Shown here one piece after another: positions 16,777 to 25,341 of a stretch of 64,000 nucleotides of DNA. The notes beneath the pieces were generated by a model. That model was not told the DNA's origin and did not search any database. It saw only the letters and a program-made list of their open reading frames with translations. Source of the DNA: Parabacteroides goldsteinii DSM 19448 = WAL 12034 (GTDB taxonomy: Bacteria; Bacteroidota; Bacteroidia; Bacteroidales; Tannerellaceae); contig NZ_KQ033913.1 of assembly GCF_000969835.1 (NCBI RefSeq), positions 998,194-1,062,193 on the forward strand. The letters run 5' to 3'. Both the position numbers and the translations under genes were made by a program. Numbering within the stretch: the first letter of the stretch is position 1; every line of letters starts with the position of its first letter.

Positions 16777-19254
16777 ATGGCAGAACAAAGTGGACACATC
16801 ACTCTTAAGGTTATTTTAGGTTATCTGTTGTTGGTTGCAATAGCAGTATGTTCTGTCGTATATATTTATCAAATCATCGAACAGGTTGCCGGTGAGGAAG
16901 AACCGGACAGTAAAGCCCGTCAGAAAGTTTATCTCGTAACCAATACATTGTCTTTGCTTTATGAAAGCGAGGCGTTGGGGCAATTGGTCGGTATGCCACA
17001 GAATAATGTGAATCATTTTAACCGGACGCTGAATAAGGCTCACAGCAATATGGACTCCCTGCGTGTCCTGATAACCGACTCCGTTCAGTTGCTAAAGATC
17101 GATACGATAGATATGCTTTTGAGGCAGAAACGACTGAATACCCGCCGTCTGCTTGAAACCTGGAAAGAAACGAATACGGAGCATCTTTATACGATTAATA
17201 TCGAAAAGGTGATTGCCGAACAAGATACGTTTATCGAACAGAAGGAAATAAAAGAACATGTTGTAGTCAAGCAGGATACGATTCTTTCTCAAAAGAAACC
17301 CCGCGGCTTTTTCCGTCGTTTGGCAGATGCTTTCTCACCCAGCCGTGAAGACACGAGCATCATTGTCAATACGACCCGCCAGATAGTGACAGACACTTTG
17401 GTGAATGTATTCAATCCGGCGGATACCATCGCCAGTGTGTTGAAAAACTTGCAGGACAGTGTTGCAGGGCAGCGTAAATTGCTGGCTGACCAGTTGCTGG
17501 AACGTGCTGCCAATCTGCGTTATAATAATAGTATAGTTACCCGTAAGATTAACCAGATTTTGCGTGATATCGAGGAGGAGGAAGTGAATGCTTCGCTGGA
17601 ACGTATGCAGAACAAACAGAAGATTCTGCGTGAGACTTCCTTGCTGATTGCCGGCATTGCTATTGTTTCTGTTGTTATCGTGATTATTTTTATCTTCATG
17701 ATCACCCGTGATATTTCGAAAAGTAAATATTACAGAATGCAGTTGGAAAAGGCGAAACAATATGCCGAAGACCTGTTGCATAGCCGTGAGAAGATGATGC
17801 TGACAATCAGTCATGACATCAGGGCTCCGCTTTCGTCGATCATCGGGTATATAGACCTTTTGCTGCGGAGGCATCCGGATGAAAGGCAACAATATTACCT
17901 GGATAATATGTCTGGTTCGGCCAGCCATATCTTGTCTTTGGTCAATGACTTGTTGGATTTTCACCGTCTTGAATCCGGAAAAATGGAGATACAGCGGGTG
18001 GCTTTCAGTGTATCGGCTCTATTCAATGAGATATTTACCAGTTTCAGACCGATAGCCGAATCGAAAGATCTGACTTTTGTCTTGAATCTGAAAGAAGAAG
18101 GAACGGAAAAGTTATATATCGGTGATCCGATTCGTATTCGTCAGATAGTGGGGAATTTATTGTCGAATGCCCTTAAATTTACCCGTGAAGGACGGGTTGT
18201 CATGGTGGTGTCTATCAATGCTCTGGCAGACAACAGTGCACTGCTGAATGTGTTGGTGAGCGATTCCGGTCCGGGTATTCCGCCGGAAGAACAGGAACGT
18301 ATATTCGGTGAATTTACCCGTCTTTCCGCAACTGAAAAGGCGGAAGGGTTTGGGCTGGGCCTATCCATAACCCGGAAGATGACGGTTTTGATGGGAGGAA
18401 ACCTCTCTTTAAAGAGTGTCGTGGGGCAAGGTTGTGATTTCACAATAGAACTGCCGCTTACAGTAGCCGATGTGCAGGTGCTTCCCGCGGCGGAAGAGGA
18501 AGCCGTGTCTGAACCGGAGTTACCATCTTTTGTTGGTCGCGATGTATACTGTCTCTTGGTCGATGACGATCCGCTGCAACTCGCTCTTACGGAAGAATAT
18601 TTGCGACAGAACCATGTGGAGGTGAGTAGCTGTACTGATCCCTTCTCTGTTGTTGCTTTGTTGCAGAAGACCTCTTTCGATGCTGTCATTACGGATATAC
18701 AGATGCCGGGAATGGATGGTTATCAATTACTGGAAAGCATACGTAATTCCGGTATTTCGGGAACAGAGAATCTTCCGGTTATAGCCCTTTCTGCTAGCGT
18801 GGAGAACGAGCATGACCATTATCTGGAATCCGGCTTCACAGGATTTTTGAATAAACCTTTTACGGCCCGGCAGTTGATTACCCTATTAAATAAACTTTTA
18901 TCAACAGAACTGCTTGTTACCTCTGATTTCAACTTTGATTCATTGACAGCCTTTGCCGGCGAGGACAAGGAAGCCTCCGCATCCATCCTGAAAACATTTG
19001 TGGAAGAGACAACCAAAAGCAATGTCTTACTCGAAGGTACATTGCAGGATGACGACCGGGAACAATCTGCAAAGATATCTCATAAAATGGTGCCGTTGTT
19101 TACCATGCTCGGCGCTACCTCATTGGTGGAGAAACTGAGAGTTATCGAAAAGAATGCCACCACTTTACCTGTGGAGGAATGGAAATCGCTGCTTTCGGAA
19201 GTAATCGCAGAAGTGAAAAAAATCATTGAACAGGCAATGACCGTTTCGAAGTAA
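16777..19254 (+). CDS. Hybrid sensor histidine kinase with receiver and Hpt domains
   Basis: An 825-residue membrane kinase. Membrane helices near 9-31 and 288-309 enclose a periplasmic coiled-coil-rich sensor region. HisKA carries His346 (TISHDIRAPLSS), and HATPase_c has NLLSNALKF, DSGPGI and GFGLGLS. A receiver domain follows (about 590-710; VDDD, VITDIQMPG), then an Hpt domain near 740-825 with ISHKMVPLFTML. The order HK-REC-Hpt predicts an internal phosphorelay ending at a separate regulator, most likely the NtrC-type protein at 20852-22171. TACCTTTG at 16765-16772 is a perfect -7 box only 5 bp before the ATG, which would make the transcript nearly leaderless. Confidence 0.9.
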   Translation: MAEQSGHITLKVILGYLLLVAIAVCSVVYIYQIIEQVAGEEEPDSKARQKVYLVTNTLSLLYESEALGQLVGMPQNNVNHFNRTLNKAHSNMDSLRVLITDSVQLLKIDTIDMLLRQKRLNTRRLLETWKETNTEHLYTINIEKVIAEQDTFIEQKEIKEHVVVKQDTILSQKKPRGFFRRLADAFSPSREDTSIIVNTTRQIVTDTLVNVFNPADTIASVLKNLQDSVAGQRKLLADQLLERAANLRYNNSIVTRKINQILRDIEEEEVNASLERMQNKQKILRETSLLIAGIAIVSVVIVIIFIFMITRDISKSKYYRMQLEKAKQYAEDLLHSREKMMLTISHDIRAPLSSIIGYIDLLLRRHPDERQQYYLDNMSGSASHILSLVNDLLDFHRLESGKMEIQRVAFSVSALFNEIFTSFRPIAESKDLTFVLNLKEEGTEKLYIGDPIRIRQIVGNLLSNALKFTREGRVVMVVSINALADNSALLNVLVSDSGPGIPPEEQERIFGEFTRLSATEKAEGFGLGLSITRKMTVLMGGNLSLKSVVGQGCDFTIELPLTVADVQVLPAAEEEAVSEPELPSFVGRDVYCLLVDDDPLQLALTEEYLRQNHVEVSSCTDPFSVVALLQKTSFDAVITDIQMPGMDGYQLLESIRNSGISGTENLPVIALSASVENEHDHYLESGFTGFLNKPFTARQLITLLNKLLSTELLVTSDFNFDSLTAFAGEDKEASASILKTFVEETTKSNVLLEGTLQDDDREQSAKISHKMVPLFTMLGATSLVEKLRVIEKNATTLPVEEWKSLLSEVIAEVKKIIEQAMTVSK

Positions 19255-19420
19255 ACGGTTGTGGGATAATTCTGTGGAATATCTTTGTGGAATTTTTCCC
19301 CAGTTGGGTATCTGTTTTCCCCGTTTTTTGTCTTTATCTCTCCGTTGTCTAAAACATTTTATCTTTCTTTTCTGTTAAGTAGTAAGAGTTTATGATACAT
19401 ACGAAGACCTTTTGCAGATT

Positions 19421-19437
19421 CTGGCACGGTATTCGCT
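19421..19437 (+). promoter_or_regulatory. Sigma-54-type (-24/-12) promoter
   Basis: CTGGCACG-N4-TCGCT matches the sigma-54 consensus YTGGCACG-N4-TTGCW at all but one base, with the obligatory GG-N10-GC spacing. It lies in the gap after the hybrid kinase gene. The NtrC-type activator at 20852-22171, close by, is of the class that works with sigma-54. Confidence 0.6.
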
Positions 19438-19446
19438 TTCATATTT

Positions 19447-19564
19447 ACAGAATCGTAAGTGGACGTTTCTACATTTAAACCGTTTAAAACAAAGAAAGAT
19501 TATTTCTGAGTATTCTATTTAAGTCTGCGAAACAAAAAAGGCATCTGTTGGGGATGCTTTTTTT
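19447..19564 (+). ncRNA. Candidate sigma-54-dependent small RNA, about 118 nt
   Basis: The stretch begins where transcription from the -24/-12 element should start and ends at a strong terminator (19534-19564). I find no ORF of useful length in it. The next gene, DUF418, has its own promoter starting inside the terminator's T-run (-33 TTTG 19562-19565), so this transcript does not look like a leader for it. An alternative is that the terminator simply ends the kinase mRNA and the sigma-54 match is chance. Confidence 0.45.
19534..19564 (+). terminator. Rho-independent terminator
   Basis: GCATC (19541-19545) pairs with GATGC (19553-19557), extended by a G-T pair and by the A6 run pairing with the T-run. 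It ends in TTTTTTT. It would work in both directions. Confidence 0.75.
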
Positions 19565-19593
19565 GTTTCGTTTCGTTTGTTTGCCTACCTTTG
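19562..19593 (+). promoter_or_regulatory. Promoter of the DUF418 gene (-33 TTTG, -7 TACCTTTG)
   Basis: TTTG at 19562-19565 and TACCTTTG at 19586-19593 are 20 bp apart, an exact consensus match. Transcription would begin near 19599, which rules out the TTG at 19591 as a start and supports the ATG at 19627. Confidence 0.8.
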
Positions 19594-19626
19594 CGTCCAT
19601 TATTAAAAAAGACCAATAGTTATACC

Positions 19627-20802
19627 ATGAAGCACGAAATGCCACTCAAGTCGGCACGCATTGAAGTTGTCGACGCCCTAAGAGGTTTTGCCGTTATGGC
19701 GATTATGTTTTTGCATAATATCGAACATTTTAATTTCTATGAGTTTCCCGAAGCGACTACCGAGTTTATGAAGTCGTTGAACGGAGGTGTTTGGGATACG
19801 TTGTTTTTTCTCTTTGGTGGGAAAGCGTATGCTATCTTCTCCCTGCTGTTCGGATTTAGTTTCTTCATACAATATAATAACCAGGCTAAAAAAGGGAAAG
19901 ACTTCCGTCTGCGTTTCCTGTGGCGGTTATTCCTGCTGTTCCTGATCGGATGTTTTAATGGTGCATTCTTCCCCGGTGATATCCTGGTGTTGTATGCGAT
20001 AGTAGGTGTCATCCTGCCCCTGGTTTGCAAATGGAGCGATAAAGCTGTGTTGATAACGGCTGTTATCCTGATGCTTCAGCCTGTAGAATGGGCAAAGTTC
20101 CTTTATGCGATGAACAATCCCGACTATGTGGCTGCTCCGGAACAATGGCTGGTGCATCATAGAAATATGTATCCCTTCCTGGGACAGATGGACTTTTGGG
20201 CGATGGTGAAGTCGAACCTGTGGGACGGACAGCTTTTCAGCCTGTTATGGGGTTGGGGACATGGCCGTTTCTTCCAGACCGCTTCCCTGTTCCTGATCGG
20301 TATGTTGATAGGACGCCGGCAATTCTTTGTCGATCTGTCTGGTCACCGGAAGTTCTGGCTTCGTACGCTCCTGATCAGTGCTGTTTGCTTTATTCCTCTG
20401 TATTATTTTACGGAGGCTTTGCCCGATCTGTTTACAAATAAGAGTATGTTATCTCCGCTCAATACGATTTTCTCCTCTTTCCGTAATTTCGCATTCATGT
20501 GTGTACTGGTGGCTGTCTTTGTTTTTCTTTGGCAACAGGTTTCGGGACACAAAGTGTTGCATGGACTGGTACCCTATGGAAAAATGAGTCTGACTAACTA
20601 TCTGAGCCAGTCTATTATAGGTTCATTTATCTATTTCGGTTATGGTTTGTCGCTGTATAGCGAATTGGGCGTTGCCGCCAGTTTCGGGGTGGGTATCGTG
20701 CTGTTTATCCTTCAGCTGGGCTTCTGCCATTGGTGGTTAAAGAATCATAAACAGGGACCGTTCGAAGGAGCCTGGCGTAAAGCGACCTGGATTTGTTCCT
20801 GA
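19627..20802 (+). CDS. DUF418 family membrane protein
   Basis: A 391-residue polytopic membrane protein with about 9-10 helices. It has the family's N-terminal RIEVVDALRGFAVMAIMFLHNIEHF segment, a SLLFGFSFFIQY segment and the C-terminal DUF418 block (GKMSLTNYLSQSIIGSFIYFG, GPFEGAWRKATW). The DUF418 group is related to acyltransferase-3-like proteins; substrate and function are unknown. The ATG at 19627 is chosen because the promoter lies at 19562-19593. It is placed between the hybrid kinase and the NtrC-type regulator genes, which suggests it may be under their control. Confidence 0.85.
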   Translation: MKHEMPLKSARIEVVDALRGFAVMAIMFLHNIEHFNFYEFPEATTEFMKSLNGGVWDTLFFLFGGKAYAIFSLLFGFSFFIQYNNQAKKGKDFRLRFLWRLFLLFLIGCFNGAFFPGDILVLYAIVGVILPLVCKWSDKAVLITAVILMLQPVEWAKFLYAMNNPDYVAAPEQWLVHHRNMYPFLGQMDFWAMVKSNLWDGQLFSLLWGWGHGRFFQTASLFLIGMLIGRRQFFVDLSGHRKFWLRTLLISAVCFIPLYYFTEALPDLFTNKSMLSPLNTIFSSFRNFAFMCVLVAVFVFLWQQVSGHKVLHGLVPYGKMSLTNYLSQSIIGSFIYFGYGLSLYSELGVAASFGVGIVLFILQLGFCHWWLKNHKQGPFEGAWRKATWICS

Positions 20803-20827
20803 TTTATTCCTAAAATATATATCTTTG
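20792..20827 (+). promoter_or_regulatory. Promoter of the NtrC-type regulator gene
   Basis: TATCTTTG at 20820-20827 is a full -7 match. TTTG at 20792-20795 is a possible -33 with a 24-bp spacer. It lies 25 bp before the ATG at 20852, so the -33 element sits within the end of the DUF418 coding region. Confidence 0.55.
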
Positions 20828-20851
20828 CGTAAGGATTTAATATAATTAAGT

Positions 20852-22171
20852 ATGCTATCAGTTCTTATTGTTGAAGATGATATAACTTTTTCTTTAATGC
20901 TCACAACCTGGTTAGGAAAGAAAGGTTTTGAGGTAAAAGCACTTAGCTCGGTTTCGGATGCAAAACGCCAGATTGAGAGTGTCAGCTACGACCTGATCTT
21001 GTCGGATTTACGTTTACCGGACGGTGACGGGATCGACTTGTTGAAGTGGGTAAAGGAAAAATATGCCTCTTTGCCTTTGATCATGATGACTAGTTATGCG
21101 GAGATACAGACCGCCGTGCAGGCTATCAAGCTGGGAGCATCCGATTATATTGCCAAACCCCTGAATCCGGAAGAGTTGCTGAGTAAGATCCGTGAGGTGG
21201 TGAAAACGCCTGCGGTAGAACATACGTCGGCAAAGAAATCGCCGGAAGGGAATACTTATATTGAAGGACAGAGTCCTGCCGCCCGTCAGTTGTTCGACCA
21301 CGTCCGCTTGGTTGCCCCGACGGATATGTCGGTACTGATCACCGGGGCGAGCGGGACGGGGAAGGAATACATAGCCCGCCGTATCCATGAGCAGAGTAAC
21401 CGCAGTAAGGCTCCGTTTATTGCAGTCGACTGTGGGGCGATCCCCAAAGATCTGGCGGCATCCGAGTTTTTCGGCCATGTGAAAGGTTCGTTTACTGGGG
21501 CGATAGACAATAAGACCGGTGCTTTTGTGGCTGCTCACGGAGGAACGATTTTTCTGGATGAGATCGGTAACCTGACCTACGAAGTGCAGGTACAACTTCT
21601 TCGTGCCTTGCAGGAACGTAAAGTGAAGCCGATCGGTACAAATGAAGAGATCGCCATCAATGTCCGGTTGATCTCTGCCACAAACGAGAACTTGCGGACT
21701 GCCATCGATAAAGGTGATTTCCGTGAAGATCTTTATCACCGTATCAATGAGTTTACTGTCCGTATCCCGGATTTGAAAGAGCGGAAGGAAGACTTGTTGC
21801 TTTTCGCCAATAATTTCCTCGACCAGGCGAATGCCGAGCTCCAGAAAGATATTATCGGTTTTGATAGCGAGACGATCCGTCTTTTCCAGTCTTATTCATG
21901 GCCGGGTAACCTGCGTCAGATGAAGAATGTCATCAAATATGCCACCCTGTTGGCTACCGGCCGATACATCACCCGTCGTGAACTCCCTGAAGAGCTGACG
22001 GAAGCCCCGGAAAAAGACACCCGCATCCTCCTGAAAGACGAAACCCATGAATGCGAACTTATCAAACGCGCTCTCCAGGAATCCAATAACAACAAGACGC
22101 GTGCCGCCCAACTATTGGGAATCGACCGGAAAACGCTTTATAATAAACTGAAGCTTTATAATTTGGATTAG
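20852..22171 (+). CDS. Sigma-54-dependent response regulator (NtrC type)
   Basis: A 439-residue regulator with three parts. The receiver domain (1-120) has the phospho-acceptor Asp52 in LILSDLRLPDGDG and an acidic EDD pocket. The AAA+ sigma-54 interaction domain (about 140-370) carries Walker A GASGTGKEY, the loop read as GSFTGA (usual GAFTGA) and the GGTIFLDEIGNL Walker B. The C-terminal Fis-type helix-turn-helix is ELIKRALQESNNNKTRAAQLLGIDRKTLYNKL. It should activate sigma-54 promoters on phosphorylation; the hybrid kinase at 16777-19254 is the obvious partner and the -24/-12 element at 19421 a candidate target. Confidence 0.92.
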   Translation: MLSVLIVEDDITFSLMLTTWLGKKGFEVKALSSVSDAKRQIESVSYDLILSDLRLPDGDGIDLLKWVKEKYASLPLIMMTSYAEIQTAVQAIKLGASDYIAKPLNPEELLSKIREVVKTPAVEHTSAKKSPEGNTYIEGQSPAARQLFDHVRLVAPTDMSVLITGASGTGKEYIARRIHEQSNRSKAPFIAVDCGAIPKDLAASEFFGHVKGSFTGAIDNKTGAFVAAHGGTIFLDEIGNLTYEVQVQLLRALQERKVKPIGTNEEIAINVRLISATNENLRTAIDKGDFREDLYHRINEFTVRIPDLKERKEDLLLFANNFLDQANAELQKDIIGFDSETIRLFQSYSWPGNLRQMKNVIKYATLLATGRYITRRELPEELTEAPEKDTRILLKDETHECELIKRALQESNNNKTRAAQLLGIDRKTLYNKLKLYNLD

Positions 22172-22632
22172 TTATACATTAATATATACCCATTCAAATA
22201 GGTTGCAAACAACAACCATATTACGTAAGGTATGAAAAGTATTGAGCTGGTTTTGTTTACCTGATAACTCTTCAATGTGTAATTGATAACGAAGATGTCG
22301 AGCAACAGGATATTGATAAATCCGATAAGCGGGTTCTGGATATAAAAGAAGCTGATGCTCCAGGTGAAATTGAAAAACAACTGGAAGACGAATGCTTTGA
22401 TGAAAAACCGTCTTCGCTCTATGGTGGAGTTGATTAGTAGTCCGATGGATAAACCCATACATACATAAATAATACTCCACGCAATCGGGAAAACAATATT
22501 GGGCGGAGTTACCACTGGTTTGATAAGGGTTGGATACCAGTTCTTTATTGCGTCAGCTTGAAAGTAGCTGGCGGAAAGCCCTACAAGGAAACAAACCAGG
22601 ATAGGGATAATAATATTCAATGCTTTTCTCAT
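22168..22632 (-). CDS. TspO/MBR-family membrane protein
   Basis: A 154-residue protein with five predicted membrane helices. Recognisable family features are WYPTLIKPVVTPPNIVFPIAWSIIYVCMGLS (helix 1-2 loop and helix 2) and NFTWSISFFYIQNPLIGF in helix 3. TspO proteins bind porphyrins or sterols and are linked to stress responses; no specific role can be given here. The gene is convergent with the NtrC-type gene, and the two coding regions overlap by 4 bp. Confidence 0.85.
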   Translation of the reverse strand: MRKALNIIIPILVCFLVGLSASYFQADAIKNWYPTLIKPVVTPPNIVFPIAWSIIYVCMGLSIGLLINSTIERRRFFIKAFVFQLFFNFTWSISFFYIQNPLIGFINILLLDIFVINYTLKSYQVNKTSSILFIPYVIWLLFATYLNGYILMYN

Positions 22633-22871
22633 GATTTTTCGTTTTTCTTATTGAATAACAATAGGAACTTCGCTCTTGTTGTCTGAAAGTAGAAAGTTTT
22701 TGTGATGTGTGATATGGGCGGGATATTGTATTGTGTTTTCTGCTGCTCCTGAAAATTAAAGGGTGAACTCTTTATTTTAAGTTAAAATATTCGCTGTTAA
22801 TACTCTTTGGTATAGTATTTTGTTTATTTTTGTGTTTCGAAGGATTTGTATAATCTTAGTCTCTTTGGAAT

Positions 22872-23315
22872 ATGAATATAGAAGTGTTATCCGGAATCGC
22901 CCCGAGGCTATATGAATTAGTTGCTCCACTAGTTATGAGTTGCAGCGTTTTGCGGCAGAATAATAATTATCCTTTCAAAACATCAAAACATTATTTATGG
23001 TTTGTCGCTATGGAAAGAGACATGGTGATAGGGTTTATACCCGTTGAAATCAAAAGTACCTGTGTCGTTATTAATAACTATTATGTGAAAGGAGAGGACA
23101 ACGCGGTATTGGCATCCCTGATCGATGCTGTTTTGGAACATTTCAAAAATATTTCGGTTGTCCGGGCCGTTGCCCATACCCGGCATAAAGAGCTCTTTGC
23201 TTCAGCTCATTTTTTCGTAACTCAAGAATGGAAACTATATAATAAAATGGAATATAGATGTGATGATGAGAGAGAAGCTCAATGTGTACGAAGCAGTACA
23301 AGTTCGGTTGGATAA
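22872..23315 (+). CDS. GNAT-like acetyltransferase, first gene of an IbrA/IbrB-like trio
   Basis: A 147-residue protein with a GNAT-like strand-helix pattern: YLWFVAMERDMVIGFIPVEIK, a VINNYYVKGEDNAVLASLIDAVLEHF segment in the place of the acetyl-CoA loop, and a FVTQEWKLYNKMEY ending like the usual last strand. A textbook Q/RxxGxG/A motif is not seen, so activity is uncertain. Its last 56 bp overlap the next gene in another frame, a sign of translational coupling. A TATTTTTG -7 box lies at 22825-22832. The substrate is unknown; it may act with the PAPS-reductase-like and ParB-like partners. Confidence 0.65.
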   Translation: MNIEVLSGIAPRLYELVAPLVMSCSVLRQNNNYPFKTSKHYLWFVAMERDMVIGFIPVEIKSTCVVINNYYVKGEDNAVLASLIDAVLEHFKNISVVRAVAHTRHKELFASAHFFVTQEWKLYNKMEYRCDDEREAQCVRSSTSSVG

Positions 23316-24567
23316 GATATTTTCTGACTTCGATAACGTATACGTCTCTTTTTCCGGAGGTAAGGACAGTGGTGTTTTGCTGAATTTATGTATTGACTAT
23401 ATACGCGAACACCGCTTGAAACGGAAACTGGGAGTCTTTCACATGGACTATGAGGTGCAGTACCGGGAAACTACTTCCTATGTAGACCGCGTATTGTCTT
23501 CCAATTCCGATATCTTGGAGGTCTACCGGGTGTGCGTCCCTTTTAAGGTTCCTACATGTACTTCGATGTTCCAGAATTACTGGCGTCCGTGGGACAGGGA
23601 GTTGCAGGATTTATGGGTGAATAAGATGCCCGAAAACTCGCTTTGTATAGAGGACTTCCCATTTTATGATGAGAATATGTGGGATTACCAGTTTCAGTTA
23701 AAGTTTGCGGAATGGTTGCATGAAAAAAAGGATGCCGGACGCACCTGTTGCCTGATAGGGATACGGACACAGGAAAGTTTCAACAGATGGCGGGCTATCC
23801 ATATAAAGAATAAAGTGCAGACTTACCGCCGGCTGAAATGGGTTCACCAGCTGGCACCACGTATATATAATGCTTATCCTATATTCGATTGGAAAACAAA
23901 AGATATATGGATTGCCAACGGCAGGTTCGGTTGGGATTACAATCACCTGTATGATTTGTTTTATCAGGCAGGAGTCCCGTTGGAAATGCAGAGAGTGGCA
24001 AGCCCTTTTATCTCCCAGGCCATAGCCAGCCTGAAACTATATCGAGCGATAGACCCGGATATGTGGGGGAAGATGATCGGGCGTGTCAACGGAGTCAGTT
24101 TTGCCGGGTTGTATGGCGGCACTTCCGCGCTGGGATGGCAGTCGGTCAAATTACCGCAGGGAATGACCTGGAAGTCTTATATGGAATTTCTATTGGGAAC
24201 TTTGCCGGAGAAGACACGGGAAGGGTATTTGCAGAAACTCTCCGTCAGCATAAAATTCTGGCGTGAGAAAGGCGGTTGCCTGGCAGAAGGCACTATCGAA
24301 AAACTAAAGCAGGCAGGAATCCCGATACGGGTTGAAGGCCGTACAAATTACAAGACGATAAAGAAGCCGGTTCGGATGGAATATCTGGATGATATTGATA
24401 TACCGGAATTCCGCGAACTTCCAACCTATAAGCGTGTCTGTATCTGTATATTGAAGAATGACTACTATTGTAAATATATGGGCTTCTCACTGAATATTCA
24501 CGAGAGGAAACAAAAGGAAGACATATTAAAACTTTATAACTCTGAATTATATGGAGGAATATACTAG
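23260..24567 (+). CDS. DUF3440 PAPS-reductase-like protein (IbrA-like)
   Basis: A 435-residue protein of the adenine-nucleotide alpha-hydrolase/PAPS reductase superfamily. The N-terminal PP-loop is VSFSGGKDSGVLL, and the R-x-x-E-S region reads LIGIRTQESFNRWRAI. The rest (about 210-430) is the DUF3440 part. It is the same type as E. coli IbrA, which with IbrB activates eib surface-protein genes. Possible starts are GTG 23260, ATG 23263 and ATG 23266, all inside the previous gene. The ParB-like gene overlaps its end by 17 bp. DndC, the sulfur-transfer protein of DNA phosphorothioation, has the same fold, but no other Dnd gene is present. Confidence 0.85.
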   Translation: MMMREKLNVYEAVQVRLDKIFSDFDNVYVSFSGGKDSGVLLNLCIDYIREHRLKRKLGVFHMDYEVQYRETTSYVDRVLSSNSDILEVYRVCVPFKVPTCTSMFQNYWRPWDRELQDLWVNKMPENSLCIEDFPFYDENMWDYQFQLKFAEWLHEKKDAGRTCCLIGIRTQESFNRWRAIHIKNKVQTYRRLKWVHQLAPRIYNAYPIFDWKTKDIWIANGRFGWDYNHLYDLFYQAGVPLEMQRVASPFISQAIASLKLYRAIDPDMWGKMIGRVNGVSFAGLYGGTSALGWQSVKLPQGMTWKSYMEFLLGTLPEKTREGYLQKLSVSIKFWREKGGCLAEGTIEKLKQAGIPIRVEGRTNYKTIKKPVRMEYLDDIDIPEFRELPTYKRVCICILKNDYYCKYMGFSLNIHERKQKEDILKLYNSELYGGIY

Positions 24568-25060
24568 TCCTGTGTACAAGGTAAGGGCTGTCCCTGTGGA
24601 AAAGGTGGTAGCCAACAGCTATAACCCTAATGTCGTAGCGCCCCCGGAAATGAAATTGCTGGAAGTTTCTATCTGGGAAGACGGATTTACTTCCCCGTGT
24701 GTATGCTACTATGTTCCGGAGGAAGACATCTATGAACTGGTCGACGGCTACCACCGCTATATGGTGATGAAGACATCAAAACGTATCTATGAGCGTGAAC
24801 GCGGCTTGCTTCCCGTCACTGTCATCGAAAAAGATCTCTCCAACAGAATGGCTTCGACCATCCGTCATAACAGGGCACGTGGTACCCACAATATTGAATT
24901 AATGAGCCATATCGTCTCCGAGCTCTCCAAATGCGGCATGTCGGATGCCTGGATACAACGTAATATCGGTATGGACAGAGATGAAATATTGCGTTTGAAG
25001 CAAATATCAGGTTTGGCGGAATTATTCTCTAATAAGGAGTTTAGCTTGTCGGAAGAATAA
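24551..25060 (+). CDS. ParB/sulfiredoxin-fold protein (IbrB-like)
   Basis: A 169-residue protein with a ParB N-terminal-type domain: VPVEKVVANSYNPNVVAPPEM, EDGFTSPCVCYYV, and ELVDGYHRYMVMK in place of the ParB GERRxRA box, then IRHNRARGTHN. The C-terminal helices (LSKCGMSDAWIQRNIGMDRDEILRLKQI) look like a helix-turn-helix. This matches IbrB, the usual partner of DUF3440 proteins. It is translationally coupled to the gene before it. Whether it is a regulator, ATP-dependent enzyme or nuclease is not settled by sequence. Confidence 0.82.
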   Translation: MEEYTSPVYKVRAVPVEKVVANSYNPNVVAPPEMKLLEVSIWEDGFTSPCVCYYVPEEDIYELVDGYHRYMVMKTSKRIYERERGLLPVTVIEKDLSNRMASTIRHNRARGTHNIELMSHIVSELSKCGMSDAWIQRNIGMDRDEILRLKQISGLAELFSNKEFSLSEE

Positions 25061-25115
25061 TAGTTATATGAGTTTAAGGCTTTTAGGATGATGGAATGGC
25101 GTTTATAGTAGAGTT

Positions 25116-25147
25116 TTTGCATATTTGATAATTACTATGTATCTTTG
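25116..25147 (+). promoter_or_regulatory. Promoter with a long leader upstream of the methyltransferase-rsgA pair
   Basis: TTTG at 25116-25119 and TATCTTTG at 25140-25147 are 20 bp apart. Transcription would start near 25153, leaving about 190 nt before the methyltransferase ATG at 25342. If the start is a little earlier, an 11-codon ORF (25152-25187) would open the leader. I recognise no riboswitch in it. Confidence 0.6.
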
Positions 25148-25341
25148 TCGCATGTTAAACAAACTATTTAAATCGGATTTGGTGTAGTAAACAATCTGTA
25201 TTCCTTGTACAGGTTGTCCTTTCGTTTATTCTCGGGTAATTCTATCCGGGCATAATTCCTATTGTATTAATTCAATTTTAATCAGTGTACAATGATGATG
25301 GCATTGTTATGCTTTCACGGGTATACTATATACATAAAGAA

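Noticed and set aside
23260..25060. DNA phosphorothioation (dnd) locus
   Set aside because: Only a PAPS-reductase-like and a ParB-like protein are present; DndA, DndD and DndE counterparts are missing and the DUF3440 type fits IbrA better.
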